From positions 372,001 through 436,000 of the forward strand of contig JBLDXI010000029.1 of the NCBI GenBank assembly GCA_047495785.1: a stretch of DNA of 64,000 nt, in the 5' to 3' direction. A program made the translations under genes and the position numbers. The notes under the pieces were generated by a model. It had not been told where the DNA came from. It was given only the letters and a program-made list of their open reading frames with translations, and did no database searches. Origin of the DNA: Lepidodermella squamata. Its lineage: Eukaryota; Gastrotricha. The stretch's first letter is position 1. Every line of letters begins with the position of its first letter. This document shows, piece by piece, positions 20,334 through 30,484 of this stretch.

Positions 20334-22124
20334 ATGGGCCAGCAAACATCTGCGTACTTGTTTGGCGGCCCGTTGCCGAATGACCTGGAACCGCCCAAGT
20401 ACGACGCGATGATCGGCTTCGAGCACGGGCGTGAAAAGCGCGAGTCTCGCTTGACTGAGGACCAAATGTCGAATGCGAAAATTCCGGCGCGGTTTCGCGA
20501 CTACTGCGCGGCCGAATTCGCCGAGTACAAGAAGTGTAAATACTACGAATTTCCGTTTCTCGGCCGGTGCAAGCCCTACCTCCACGTGTGGGAGGAGTGC
20601 CAGTTTCAAGAGTGAGTTCAACTTTTTCTACAATTGAAGAATTTGCGCAAACAGTTGCTAAGTGAGAGGGAGAGATACCGATTTATTAGTTATTTGTGTT
20701 TTACAAAAATGGTAGCAACATAGCGTGTAAGACACAGAGATACCTATGAATCAAGTAATTTCAGCTCAAGTTTGAATTTACTATTACAAAGTTATCGGGC
20801 TGTAAATTTGTTTAATAAAAAGTAAGATTTATTGTAAAGTCCTATTCACTGCTGAGTAATATTCATATTTGGACTCTAACCAATGATTTTTCGAATCTCA
20901 ATTCGCCAAGAAAATTAAAAATTTAGAAACTGGTTTTTATCAATTCAATTATCAAATACATAATATCGAATTTTTAAATTGGAAACGAAAATCTTGGAAA
21001 TTCGGTAAAACTGGAATTTCATCAAATTTCATTCATTCAAACATCTTGTTTTCCTGAAGCTTCGAAAACCGAAGAGAATTCAAGGAAAAGAGATCCAATA
21101 TTAGAAGCAGCCTTTTCATTCCTTGATGCAACTAACCAACGCGCTGAAAAAAATTGGTTAAATTAGTTGAAATACTGCGATTTTTATGAATACAGATTTT
21201 TCCGAGCCTCCTGAATTTGAACAAGGCTGAATTTAAATATCAACATCTGGAACTTCAGTCTTTTATTAAAATCCCTTAACATTTTGAAATGATCGAAAAT
21301 TCCTTGTTATTTTTGATATTCAATCTTCCACTTTTAACCTTTGTAACACGATTGAGTGGTTGGCCACCGTCATTGATAAATCACGAGCGACCCGGGTGGG
21401 GATTGAACTCGCGCCCGTCTATGTTGACCCTCCATGCACAGCAGACAACAGCTATCCACTGAACTGCTATGTGCCCCTGATTTTGAAATTTAATGTTCAG
21501 AATTTTCCGATATCACTTACGTTTTTCTATTTTTGGACTGGCGCCTAATAATTTGAGGTTGATTGGGAAATTTTACTGAAGCTCGGCGGGAATTTCCCAA
21601 GGGAAACATAATTTATAGAGTGCGGTTACCCGTGCATACACATGAGTAGTACGTGATTTTGAATATTTGTACATATTATTTGATGCCAGGAATAGGCACT
21701 ATGTATTGCAGAATTTAGTCATTTTTGATGTTTTAATAAAAAATTTAATCTGTCAGAATAATTAACATTTTAACCGCGATTATATCATAATTAGTGGTTT
21801 TCTTGCCATAAAAAATCGCATTTTACACTGGGGTTTTATCGTTCAGGATCAATTATATTCTTCCGATTCGTAGCGAACATGAATTTTCTGTTGATTTACC
21901 TAGTTTGATAATATGAATCATGTAGGCGAGGGATGGGTGAGCTTATCGTAATTCATTTCGATTTTCGAGCGATTGATGAGTTTTAATTGTATTATTATTA
22001 TTATTTGTTTTTTGTTATTTACAGCCACGTCCTGCGCATGAAAGAGTACGAGCGCGAGCGCCGGTTGATGGCGCGCGAAGCCCGGAAAGCCGAATTAGAA
22101 GCCATGGCTGCTGCCGGCCACTGA
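20334..22124 (+). CDS. NDUFB7: NADH dehydrogenase 1 beta subcomplex subunit 7
   Basis: Two exons, 20334-20611 and 22025-22124 (leftover GA plus C completes Asp), 125 aa. The sequence starts MGQQ, giving a Gly-2 suited to N-myristoylation as reported for this family. It carries the twin CX9C motif: C-AAEFAEYKK-C and C-KPYLHVWEE-C, typical of Mia40-imported intermembrane-space subunits. The second exon encodes the conserved basic helix (HVLRMKEYERERRLMARE) and ends AMAAAGH. It is an accessory subunit of respiratory complex I on the intermembrane-space side. The 1.4-kb intron contains a tRNA-like repeat. AATAAA at about 22413 is a plausible 3' end. Confidence 0.93.
21399..21478 (-). repeat. tRNA-like sequence (tRNA pseudogene or SINE head)
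   Basis: On the minus strand, an A-box-like TAGCAGTTCAGTGGATAGC and a B-box-like GAGTTCAATCC are spaced as in a tRNA gene. The acceptor and anticodon stems do not pair cleanly, so it is not called as a functional tRNA. Most likely the head of a tRNA-derived SINE or a decayed tRNA copy. It sits in the NDUFB7 intron. Confidence 0.45.
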
Positions 22125-23041
22125 TATAACCAACCAGCCGCCTGTCTCATATTCGACTATCCGTATTCTGCAAAGCTATTTAGACTACCCGCATCGTTTA
22201 TTACACCACCTGCCCACGAGCCAGTCTCTGCTCTCCTTTCAAAGAAAAAATACTTGTTCGTGTAGTCTTCTTCATTGATGATAATGATTTCGACAGAAAA
22301 AATGAATCGATTAAAGTAATGATGAAGTTCACGCGATGGTTACCACGCGAGTCCTGGTTTTTTCTTCTTTCACAGATCACGGGCGATGATAGGCCGAAAT
22401 CGTTGTTTTTACAATAAAAAATTACAATAAATGATGAGTAATAAAGCGAAATTGTCCGCAGCCATCGTGATGCCCTGGCGAGTTTTGCGGCTGCGACTTC
22501 AGCCGGGTGGAAAATCGATTGCCGGCGAATGGGAGATTAAATAATGAATTGAGGTCGAAATCAGCCGAGCGGAAAGCGCGATTAGCGATCGCGCCCGCTG
22601 CCGATTTTTTGATCTTGTTCCACGTGCCAAGACTCGGAAAAATTCTGTTATAGCCTAATGAGTGTCCCACTGGATAACCGCAAAATGGAAATTTATCCGG
22701 GAGGTAAATTTTACCGCTTGGCAGAAAATGAGCATAATATATTCGAATTTGTTGTGAACAATGGGAATTCGAGTTGACACAATCAATACTGTCAAATGGG
22801 GTGACTTCGGCAGACAAAAATCATCCTAAAATTTGTGGGTTCACTACATGCTTCTGCACTCTTAGTGTCGGACGTTGCTCGGATTGCTTATTAGGTCCGA
22901 AACAGGCATATGCAAACTTCTAATAAGTTCCTCGTCAGTTCTTTTCTTTGCCTTTTACGGCTGTTCAAAATTGTAACCAGCTAGCAGAAACTGTTCTTTG
23001 GGAGTACTTCAGTATATGACACAGTAGGACACTAATAAACC
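22125..23041. other. NDUFB7 3' UTR and gene-free spacer
   Basis: Contains the NDUFB7 3' region. A minus-strand open frame at 22422-22817 shows no recognisable domain and is not called. Nothing else is supported. Confidence 0.5.
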
Positions 23042-23230
23042 AAGAAATTTTTACATTTCATGACGTCAAGACCCAGAATAGATCGACGCGCTCTGCATCG
23101 GGCAGGCTTCGAGCTGGCTTATTACGCCAACCCTGACAGGGTGACTGGAAAACCTGAGCGTAGGAAATGCACTATACCCGCCTCTCTTTCGCCGCGTCAT
23201 CAGAGCGACCCAGTTCACAAAATCATACTG
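23042..23230 (+). pseudogene. Inverted relic of the SOCS-box gene family
   Basis: Plus-strand sequence alignable at both nucleotide and protein level to the middle of the full-length family gene at 25674-26825 (minus). The relic reads RAGFELAYYANPDRVTGKPE where the full gene has RAGHELACYANPDNVSRNPE, followed by RRKC versus RMKC. Nucleotide similarity extends back to AGAAATTT near 23042. It is about 190 bp long, lacks start, N-terminal domain and SOCS box, and is opposite in orientation to the other copies. It is a fragment left by an inversion or a decayed inverted duplicate. Confidence 0.7.
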
Positions 23231-23703
23231 TCAAAGAAATAGTTATATTCTGGAAATTTTTTTTTTTTATTTTCGACTTTTCAATTTTATTCACTTCACT
23301 CAGCAGTTGCAACAACCAGAAAAAATAAAATTGTGTAGTCGTTGTATGATCTAGATTCATAGGCGGACGATAAAAATAGTTCGGTCAGTTACAACAGAAT
23401 TTTTTTTACCCCATGGATAATATATTTATATATTTTTCAATGGAAGAAAACAACGTCTCCGCAATTGTGCCGGCTCTATCTGACTGCACAGGCGTGTCCG
23501 GCAGGGTCCAATTGACCACCTGAATTATTAAGAAAAATTGACGAAGCGGTAGCCTAGCTAACGAATTCCATGAATTCAATTGGTATTCGAATGAAACTTT
23601 CAGTGAAATCAGAAACTGATAGGAAGTATGCGTGTGAGGGCCAATTTTCCGACTCGCTCCTTAATGTGCTAGAATATTTAAAAATTGGACTTCTTTGTTG
23701 GGC

Positions 23704-24249
23704 TTACAAAATATTCTGCCATGGAAGGGTCAATGCGGATTTGCAAGGATTTCGGAATTTGCATCCGCATCCGCATACGATAACCTTACCGAAATTTTCG
23801 GCTAAAATCAGATGAGTTTGTTTTCCCATGCTTTTGTTTAACAGGCGGACGAGGAAGCACAGCGGAGTGGCATCCTTGACCACAGCAATCATTTTGAGAA
23901 GTTCATCAGTCAGTTCGTACTGCGAGCAGAAGCTGAGAAAAATGAAGCTATAAGCATCGAATCGAGTCGTCAACTTTTGAGCCATGAATTTGCCGATTTG
24001 TTCCACAAACGAAATCGAGTAGATATCGGAACGGAAGCTTATCTCAAGATCCATGTTCTTCACGTCAACAGTTACTGTCGCCTGAGCCATCGCGCGACGG
24101 TTGGAAGTTGCCGATATAAAGCCGATATAAAAAGGCTCATTTAAAACAGCGGAAATATCTTCTGCCAAAGCGTCCAAGGCGGCTGAAATCGCGTTAAATG
24201 GCAATGTCCTTTCGCATGCACAGCCAGCAGAGTATCGAGAATCGTTCAT
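23704..24249 (-). pseudogene. SOCS-box family, truncated copy 1
   Basis: About 181 aa from MNDSRYSAGCACERTLPF (start chosen by alignment with the other copies; the frame stays open to 24276). It matches residues 1-180 of the full-length family gene (ISAALDALAEDISAVLNEPF, GFISATSNRRAMAQ, YELTDELLKM, LLNKSMGKQ). After LILAENFGKVIV the similarity stops and a short unrelated Cys-rich tail follows, so the C-terminal half with the SOCS box is missing. It could be a pseudogene or a genuine short isoform-like paralogue; I favour a truncated copy. Confidence 0.6.
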
Positions 24250-24472
24250 GATATTTTTGAAAATAGACGCTTCCAAAATGAATAAAATATCTAGCTTGCA
24301 GCGACTATTGCTTTTTCGGTAAAACGGTTCATCTTTCTCCGCACAACAATGTTAGTGCAGTAGCAGTAGCTAAAGAGAATTTGAAATATTCGAGACCTTT
24401 TACTTTTTATTGATAGCATCATTCGCCATGCAACATATATTTTCGCTTATATCGTCAATTAAATTTGGTGGG

Positions 24473-24648
24473 GGTATGACGTCGAAGAAGCTATGAGGAA
24501 GAACAGCGAATGCGAAAAAGCTGTTATATTTTTATCACAATGCAGTGTATATTTTGCTATTGGGCAGTCGCTGTAATGTCGCAATTATCGCTTTTCGCTG
24601 TTTTGTCACGTTCTTTGTTTGGGTAGTTGCTGTTTGTGGTTGTCTGCC
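24473..24648. mobile_element. Candidate phrase-repeat foldback element (degraded copy)
   Basis: The right end (minus-strand GGCAGACAACCACAAACAGC) resembles the right terminus of the better-preserved element at 38773-38966. The interior has repeated ACAGC/GCTGTTTTGTC phrases in opposite orientations. No clear target-site duplication was found. Confidence 0.4.
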
Positions 24649-25673
24649 ATGCGGTGACTATATAAAGGTATATAGAGGTGGAGTTTCTACTCCTGACAAA
24701 AAGCCACAGGCCCCAGGTGTTGAGACGAATCAGCATCGAGTGGTTGAGAAAAGAAACAAGTTAAGTGAGCTTTCAATTCCTGATTTCTCATGTTTGGTAA
24801 TTAGTAATTAGCGTATCAGAAATTTCGGCGGCACCAGATGGTACCTTGGGATGGCGCAAACGATTTGTTCATCGTTTCATGAGCTATTAGGAATTGGCGG
24901 GCATTATTGATTGATGTGTTTCAGCCTACAGGAGAAACAGGCGATCGAAAAAATGACCAAATGAATCAGTTTTATTTTTCGTCCTCCGTAGGCATGTGAT
25001 GTTAATGTTAGAGAGTAGAAAAAAGGCTTTACCCGTGAGGGTTTAGGGGACGGCTGACGACAGGCGATCGGCTTCAGGGGCCGACAGATCGGTCGCGAAC
25101 AACCTGCTTTTGCCCAAAAATTCATAATTTTCGATGCTATTACACACTAATTGCCATTCATCCCGATCTCTGGCATTTATTTCCGCTAATTCTAGATCCG
25201 CAATTTTGTGAATTTCAGTGCGTCGCATTAACAGGGTCGATCGAAAAATAACTTGATAATTTATTTTCTTTTCAAGAATTTCCTTCAGCCAGTCACCGAA
25301 AATATCAATTTTCAAGAATTTCCTATCAATGGCGTATTAACTGTGGCGATTTTGGGCGAAGTCGCCGAAATATCACTCGAATTTCCAAGTTGATGAAGCA
25401 CTGAGAAATAGTCCTTAGAATGACGCGAAGCTTTTGGTAATTCGTCTGATCGAATCTGATGGGAATCTCGCGTGTCTGGGATTCAAACTTGAAAATTAAA
25501 GTTTTCTTGGCAAATGCTGTTGACGTCGTTGACGAGGCCTGCTTTAATGAGTACGGGATTCCTTACTAAGGATTCAACCTTTAGGCGAAATTTCTCTGCG
25601 TCAAGGAGTGAATATTCTAAATATAACAAGACTGATATTGTTAGGTATAATATATTATTTTTGCAATCATTAT
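24649..25673. other. Spacer in the SOCS-box family cluster
   Basis: No recognised gene. A 90-aa minus-strand open frame at 25043-25315 has an ordinary composition but no family resemblance or partner exon. The end includes the 3' flank of the full-length family gene. Confidence 0.4.
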
Positions 25674-26825
25674 TTATTCATTAAACAAATCTGAAAACTC
25701 AAGGTAGCCCTTCAATACTTTTGGAAAGTCAAGTTTTTGTATGGCATCTCGTCTCTTGCGGTACCCAATCGGCAATAGGCGGAGGATCGCAGTTCGTGCC
25801 AGCATCTGAAGGTTCCCATTTTTGAGCCGAAAGCGGCGAACATTCTGCTCAGAAATCATATGGCAATGTGACAGTATTTCATAAAATATGCTCAGTTTCC
25901 TCCTTCCATCTTGCGAATGACAATGATCGAATTGGAATGATTCAACATCGCACTGGAAATTTGTTGTAAACTGGTTCGCTCTTATGCCGCTGCGAAGGAG
26001 GAGCGCGATGCATTTCATTCGCTCAGGGTTTCTGGATACGTTGTCAGGATTAGCATAACAAGCCAGCTCGTGTCCAGCACGTCCCATACTGCTTTGGCAA
26101 AGGCTGGATGTCGCAAAATCTACAAATTTCTCGCGCACTTCCACAGAACAACGTCGTTGTAATATTAGATAGGTCATTTTAACTAGGTACATTTCCGACC
26201 AGTCGTGAGGGCGAGAAATGTATTGGTCAATCACCAAGCTAAAGTTGGCTTCAGCCTGAGCAACTTTGGCGGCGTCTGAGCGGCGAAGAGCGTTGAGGCT
26301 CCTCCTGATATGGAAGCGTATCTCGAAGATTGCTGGTAACATTTCACCGAAATTCAGGATCAAAAGTGGAAAAATGCGTGAGCTATTTTCGATGCTCTTC
26401 TTGATGAGATGCTCGAGGAAGCACATCGGAAGCACATTCTTGACAACACCAATAACTCGTGCCAACTCATCGTCCAGTTCGTATTGCAAGCAGAAATTGA
26501 GAAATATACAGGTGTTAGCGTCGAATTGGGGTTTCACTCGTTGAGCCATGATACCACAGACTTTCTTTGAGAACGTGACTGAGTCGAATTCTTGGCGAAA
26601 GCGTATTGAGATATCCATGTTAGCCTCGTGAACTGTCACTATCATGTCGGATGCCGCAGAGCTCGATGGCTCGATGGCTCGACGGGTCGAAGTAGCTGAT
26701 ATGAAGCCTGTTCGAAACGGCTCGTTGATGGTAGACGAAATATCTTCAGATAACGCGGCAAAGGCCGCAGATATTGCATGAAAAGTTATAACCGATCCGC
26801 ATGAGCAATTTCCGATTTCGCTCAT
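25674..26825 (-). CDS. Unknown-family protein with C-terminal SOCS box (full-length copy)
   Basis: A single-exon 383-aa protein. The start MSEIGNCSCGS at 26825 aligns with the starts of the other two copies, although the frame is open to 26885. The N-terminal ~180 residues are a conserved family region (ISAAFAALSEDISSTINEPF, GFISATSTRRAIE, FLNFCLQYELDDELARV). The middle is helical and Cys-containing (GRAGHELACYANPDNV). The last ~45 residues match a SOCS box: NLQMLARTAILRLLP fits the Elongin BC-box pattern LxxxAxxxI, and LDFPKVLKGYLEF fits the Cul5-box LPxP-like end. SOCS-box proteins recruit substrates to Elongin BC/Cullin 5 ubiquitin ligases. The N-terminal region would then be the substrate-binding part; its fold is not recognised. 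The SOCS assignment is by motif only. Confidence 0.7.
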   Translation of the reverse strand: MSEIGNCSCGSVITFHAISAAFAALSEDISSTINEPFRTGFISATSTRRAIEPSSSAASDMIVTVHEANMDISIRFRQEFDSVTFSKKVCGIMAQRVKPQFDANTCIFLNFCLQYELDDELARVIGVVKNVLPMCFLEHLIKKSIENSSRIFPLLILNFGEMLPAIFEIRFHIRRSLNALRRSDAAKVAQAEANFSLVIDQYISRPHDWSEMYLVKMTYLILQRRCSVEVREKFVDFATSSLCQSSMGRAGHELACYANPDNVSRNPERMKCIALLLRSGIRANQFTTNFQCDVESFQFDHCHSQDGRRKLSIFYEILSHCHMISEQNVRRFRLKNGNLQMLARTAILRLLPIGYRKRRDAIQKLDFPKVLKGYLEFSDLFNE

Positions 26826-27150
26826 GGTATAATTAGATTCACAAGTACTCAGTTGTAAATTCTTGGGCCATGGCAAACTTGGCACATTATATAAGCATCG
26901 CTTCTAAAATAATAAGTGTCAGAAGAGGTAAACATTAACATATCTAATAAGAGCTGAAAGTTGAGCATGTTATAAAGCGTTCGATAGCTGAAACAACTAT
27001 TTCCATGTAGAAAATTATAATCATGCAGCAAAGGAAAGTAAGCAATAACAGCAAAAACAAACAGCAATTCAGGCAGCTAAAACGGTCGAGATTCACTTAA
27101 TTGGAAACAGAAAAAAATCAAGTCGCGTGCCACTTTTCCCCTGATTTATC
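26826..27150. other. Upstream flank of the full-length SOCS-box gene
   Basis: Presumed promoter; nothing specific recognised. Confidence 0.4.
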
Positions 27151-27260
27151 GTTAATAATTGCTCTTGTGAGCGATTGCTCTTAAATCGGTTGCTCTCTTT
27201 TTGGTTTCTCTTAATGCATTGCTCTTTAATTGTTGCTCTTAGATCGCGTGATCTTTAGTC
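27151..27260. repeat. Iterated TTGCTCTTAAT-like phrases
   Basis: At least six loose copies of ATTGCTCTT / TTGCTCTTAAATCG with spacing of about 10-20 bp. The phrase resembles the TTTTGCTCTAATCTCG units of the foldback element at 40172-40450, suggesting a decayed relative. Confidence 0.5.
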
Positions 27261-27815
27261 AGAGAACCTTATAAGGTCTGCAAATGACGCAGCCTCTTGA
27301 ACTTCCTTTCTCATTTCGCATTTTGTTATGCTTCGAATTAGTAGTTGCTTATTTAAGAAAACATCGGATAATTCGGATAATCTTTTGATTCATTCAGGAT
27401 CCAGTTTCCAAATAGCATCCCGTCTGCCGTGGTCAGTTTTTGGGATTTGATTGATTTGATTGATTTTGGGGTCATATTTGCGTGATTTGATTTTGAAAGA
27501 TTCAATTTTGGTTACAGACGATTCGATTTACAACCCAACATCGATATTAGATTGATCTGTGACGTTTTGGAATTAAGTAAAATAATTGAAAAGCATCGTT
27601 TGAAATATTTCGGTGCCATAATTCGCTATGGGACAAGAAATTAGAGTTAAGGTTTGGGTAAACTTGTCCATTTTTTTATTTTCGGTAGAACTTTTCCGTC
27701 GCTGCTCAGGCGAATCCGACTCGTATAAATAATCAAAAGCATATGCCATTTTCAGAGAACCCATCTTTCAGGCTATCCAACGGTACCTTTACCAATCCAC
27801 CTTCGATTTTTGATA

Positions 27816-27885
27816 TGCTAAAGTCGCCCCATTTTGGTGGGAATGCTAATGTCACCCCACTGTGCAAAGTCACCCCAATTTACGC
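27816..27885 (+). repeat. Iterated GTCACCCCA phrases
   Basis: Three direct degenerate copies: AAAGTCGCCCCA, AATGTCACCCCA and AAAGTCACCCCA, each spaced about 27 bp. Confidence 0.6.
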
Positions 27886-27964
27886 TACCTAAAAGTATCA
27901 AGTATCGGTTTATTAATCGTTTATTGCTGTTTACAATGCGTTACCAGCCGCTATATGTCTGGTC

Positions 27965-28432
27965 TCACCGCAATTTTTCGGATAAAATCTGATGAATTTG
28001 TTTTCCCATGCTCTTGTTTAACAGATGGTTGAGAAAGCACAGCGGAATGGCCGCATCATCTACCATTTTGAGCAGTTCATCGGTCAGTTCGTATTGCAAG
28101 CAGAAGCTGAGAAAAATGAAGCTATGGGCGTCGAATCGAGACGTCAATTTTTTAGCCATAATTTCGCTGACTCGTTTCGCGAACGAAATCGAGTAGATAT
28201 CGGAACGGAAGCTTATCTCAAGATCCATGTTCTTCACGTCAACTGTTACGGCCATGTCGTACGCCGCATGCGCCATCGCGCGATGGCTCGAAGTTGCCGA
28301 TATGAAGCCTACTGTGAAGGACTTGTTTAAAATGGTAGAAATGTCTTCCGCTAAAGAGTTGAAGGCGGCCGAAATTGCTTCAAACGGCAATGCCCTTTCG
28401 CATTCGCAATCGTCGCTGCGAGAATCATTCAT
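27965..28432 (-). pseudogene. SOCS-box family, truncated copy 3
   Basis: A 155-aa intact frame beginning MNDSRSDDCECERALPF. It is highly similar to truncated copy 1 over its whole length (YDMAVTVDVKNMDLEISFRS, YELTDELLKM, LLNKSMGKQ) and to the N-terminal domain of the full-length copy. It stops at ILSEKLR, before the middle and SOCS-box regions. Because the frame is intact it may be expressed as a short protein lacking ligase recruitment, or may be a recent truncated pseudogene. Confidence 0.6.
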
Positions 28433-28878
28433 TCTTATAAAATGGACAACTATGAAAAAATAAAAAATAAATAAATAGGTTCCTATAAGAAATATTTCAC
28501 CTAATGCAATCCTAAATTGTTATAGCCCACTCGATCGGCACAGTGTAACCTGTTTCATGTGCGGCTTTCCTTTGCACAAAATCCAAGCTTCATCAGCTTA
28601 ATACTGTGTTTCAGAAAAAAATGCTCAGCTATAATCGTAAACAATTCTTTCAGGCCTTTCTTATCGGGCAGCAGCGAAACGCCAGATAAGCGAACTCAAG
28701 GAACAAATAATTCGGTGCTGGATAATGGGACTAGGCATTATTTGGCGCCAGATGCTCGGGCTATTCGTCAACCGCTTGAAGCCGGCCTAGTCATCGGGGT
28801 CAAGACCATTCACTATGCGAATATTATTCTCATTTTTAAAGGCTTGACATGCCGTAGATTGGATTGGGATACCTAAAG
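28433..28878. other. Spacer
   Basis: No gene recognised; a plus-strand open frame at 28559-28876 has no family resemblance. Confidence 0.4.
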
Positions 28879-28888
28879 ATTAGCAATT

Positions 28889-30474
28889 GGGTCCAAGTAT
28901 CTTCGCCAATTAAAATGAGGTTCCAGCACTGAATTTAAGCGTCCTGGCGCTTAATTTTTCAGATTCTCTGCGATTTCGGCGTTATCGGTTTCCGATGCCC
29001 TCCCTGATCCTAGGATTTCAAATTTTAGCTATATTGCGCCCTAAAATACGAAGAAAAATTATTGATTTCGAGTTCCAAGACGGCTAATATCGAGAAATCA
29101 CTGATTTGTAAAATCGATACTTGAATCGATATCGGCTCTGTAGGATGAAGTATATCCGTAAACTGACCACTCGTAGCGCAAAATACGCGTAATATGAAGT
29201 CTATCGTTTAGGCATAATTATAATATATTGCCTTAGTTGTAATTTTAGTCAGCGGGCGGATTTTTGGTCGGAGGCCGCCAGGCCGGAGACCAAAATCCGC
29301 CAGCTGACTAAAATTGCAAATAAGGCAATATACTTATTATCACCCATCTGCGACTTGTCCTAGTAGTAATCCGCGTCACGACGGAAAAGAGACTGATTTT
29401 TTTCCTTTGGACTAAGACACATGGACTTCGTAAACATTAGTCGGGCTTCATTTTTCCGAATTTTGATTTGAAAGCTACTAGCATGTTTTAAGCTGAGTTT
29501 TGGAGGTTTGAATAGATTCTTTTTAACCGAAAGTGGCAAGAACGGCTCAATTATTTTCAGTAATTATTGAGGTTTCAGGTGATGTAGATTTTCAGACCTA
29601 GCTCTATATTATCTACTGTAAATACAATTCCGTTTTTTGTTTAAATACAGTTTTTAGACGATAAATTTCAGTTGCCATCAAACTGCTCTTAAATTTATAT
29701 AGGGATCTAACCCTATTACTCTTTCCGGCCTGCAATTCAATATTCATGGCATTGCTATTGATTTCAAATTAAAGTACCAGCTGATCAAAAATTGTCAATT
29801 GGCAAATCCAAAAATTTTGATTACTGATGACAACGTTGAACAAATTAATCTAAAATGAATGAGAACGGTATCTTTTCCTCAAACCTGTTCTAATCTCTTG
29901 AATTCTGGAATTATTCTGAATCTCAGCGTAGAAAACGGGGTGAAGGTGAATTTTATAAGTCAAATTAGAACGAATTTTTGTCTCCATTCAATATTGATTT
30001 ATTGCTAATGGAATATTCATTTCATTAGCCAGGCCATTTTAGTTAATTTTTTGCTATTTTCAACGTGACCTTTTACCTTTACCTAAGCCAGGAATATGTT
30101 GGAGCATGCTCTATTTTCGCCATTTTCTCCTTAACCTATTTTTTGTCCTGTCTCTTTGTGGTTGTCTTAATTTTTGCTCTGCCATCTGACGGCAACTGAG
30201 TTGACCTTCGTTCGAGTTAAGACAAATCAGACCGGCGGCTCGCTCATAAAATCCGCCGGTCTGATTTTAATCCGAACAATGGTCAACACAGTGGCCGACT
30301 GATTTTAGGACCAAGGCATAAATAATTTCAGAGGGGTGATAATAAAAATTCGTTTAGACTCCAGTGAAGTTTAGAACTTCGAAAATCCATATTTTGGGGA
30401 AATATAGTGCAGGATGCAGGAGTCTCAAATTTAGTGATGGAACCCTAAATTTGAGGTGCGCACTTAGCACACCC
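28889..30474. mobile_element. Mutator-like MITE, copy A (interrupted by a nested insertion)
   Basis: The outer parts 28889-29213 and 30337-30474 align end to end with the uninterrupted copy at 41935-42386. Termini begin GGGTCCAA on the left and GGGTGTGC (minus strand) on the right. It is flanked by an imperfect 10-bp direct repeat, ATTAGCAATT (28879-28888) and ATTAGAAATT (30475-30484), consistent with the 9-10 bp duplication made by Mutator-type transposases. There is no coding capacity in the outer element. The interior from about 29226 to 30336 is a later insertion. Confidence 0.75.
29226..30336. mobile_element. Nested foldback-type insertion inside MITE copy A
   Basis: A ~1.1-kb segment absent from the sister copy. 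It is flanked by TTATAATA (29218-29225) and TGATAATA (30337-30344), 7/8 matching. The left end carries a strong hairpin at 29226-29328 (AATTTTAGTCAGC.. / ..GCTGACTAAAATT, with GGCGGATTTT / AAAATCCGCC inside). Near the right end is a second hairpin (AGACCGGCGG / CCGCCGGTCT, about 30220-30265). TTATTATCACCCATCTG at 29334-29350 is the near-perfect inverse of 30329-30345. No coding gene was found inside. Confidence 0.55.
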
Positions 30475-30484
30475 ATTAGAAATT

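Noticed and set aside
22422-22817. 131-codon minus-strand frame
   Set aside because: No recognisable domain, no similarity to the neighbouring SOCS-box family, no supporting splice structure.
25043-25315. Possible extra exon of the SOCS-box family
   Set aside because: Does not align with any part of the full-length copy, which is already complete in one exon.
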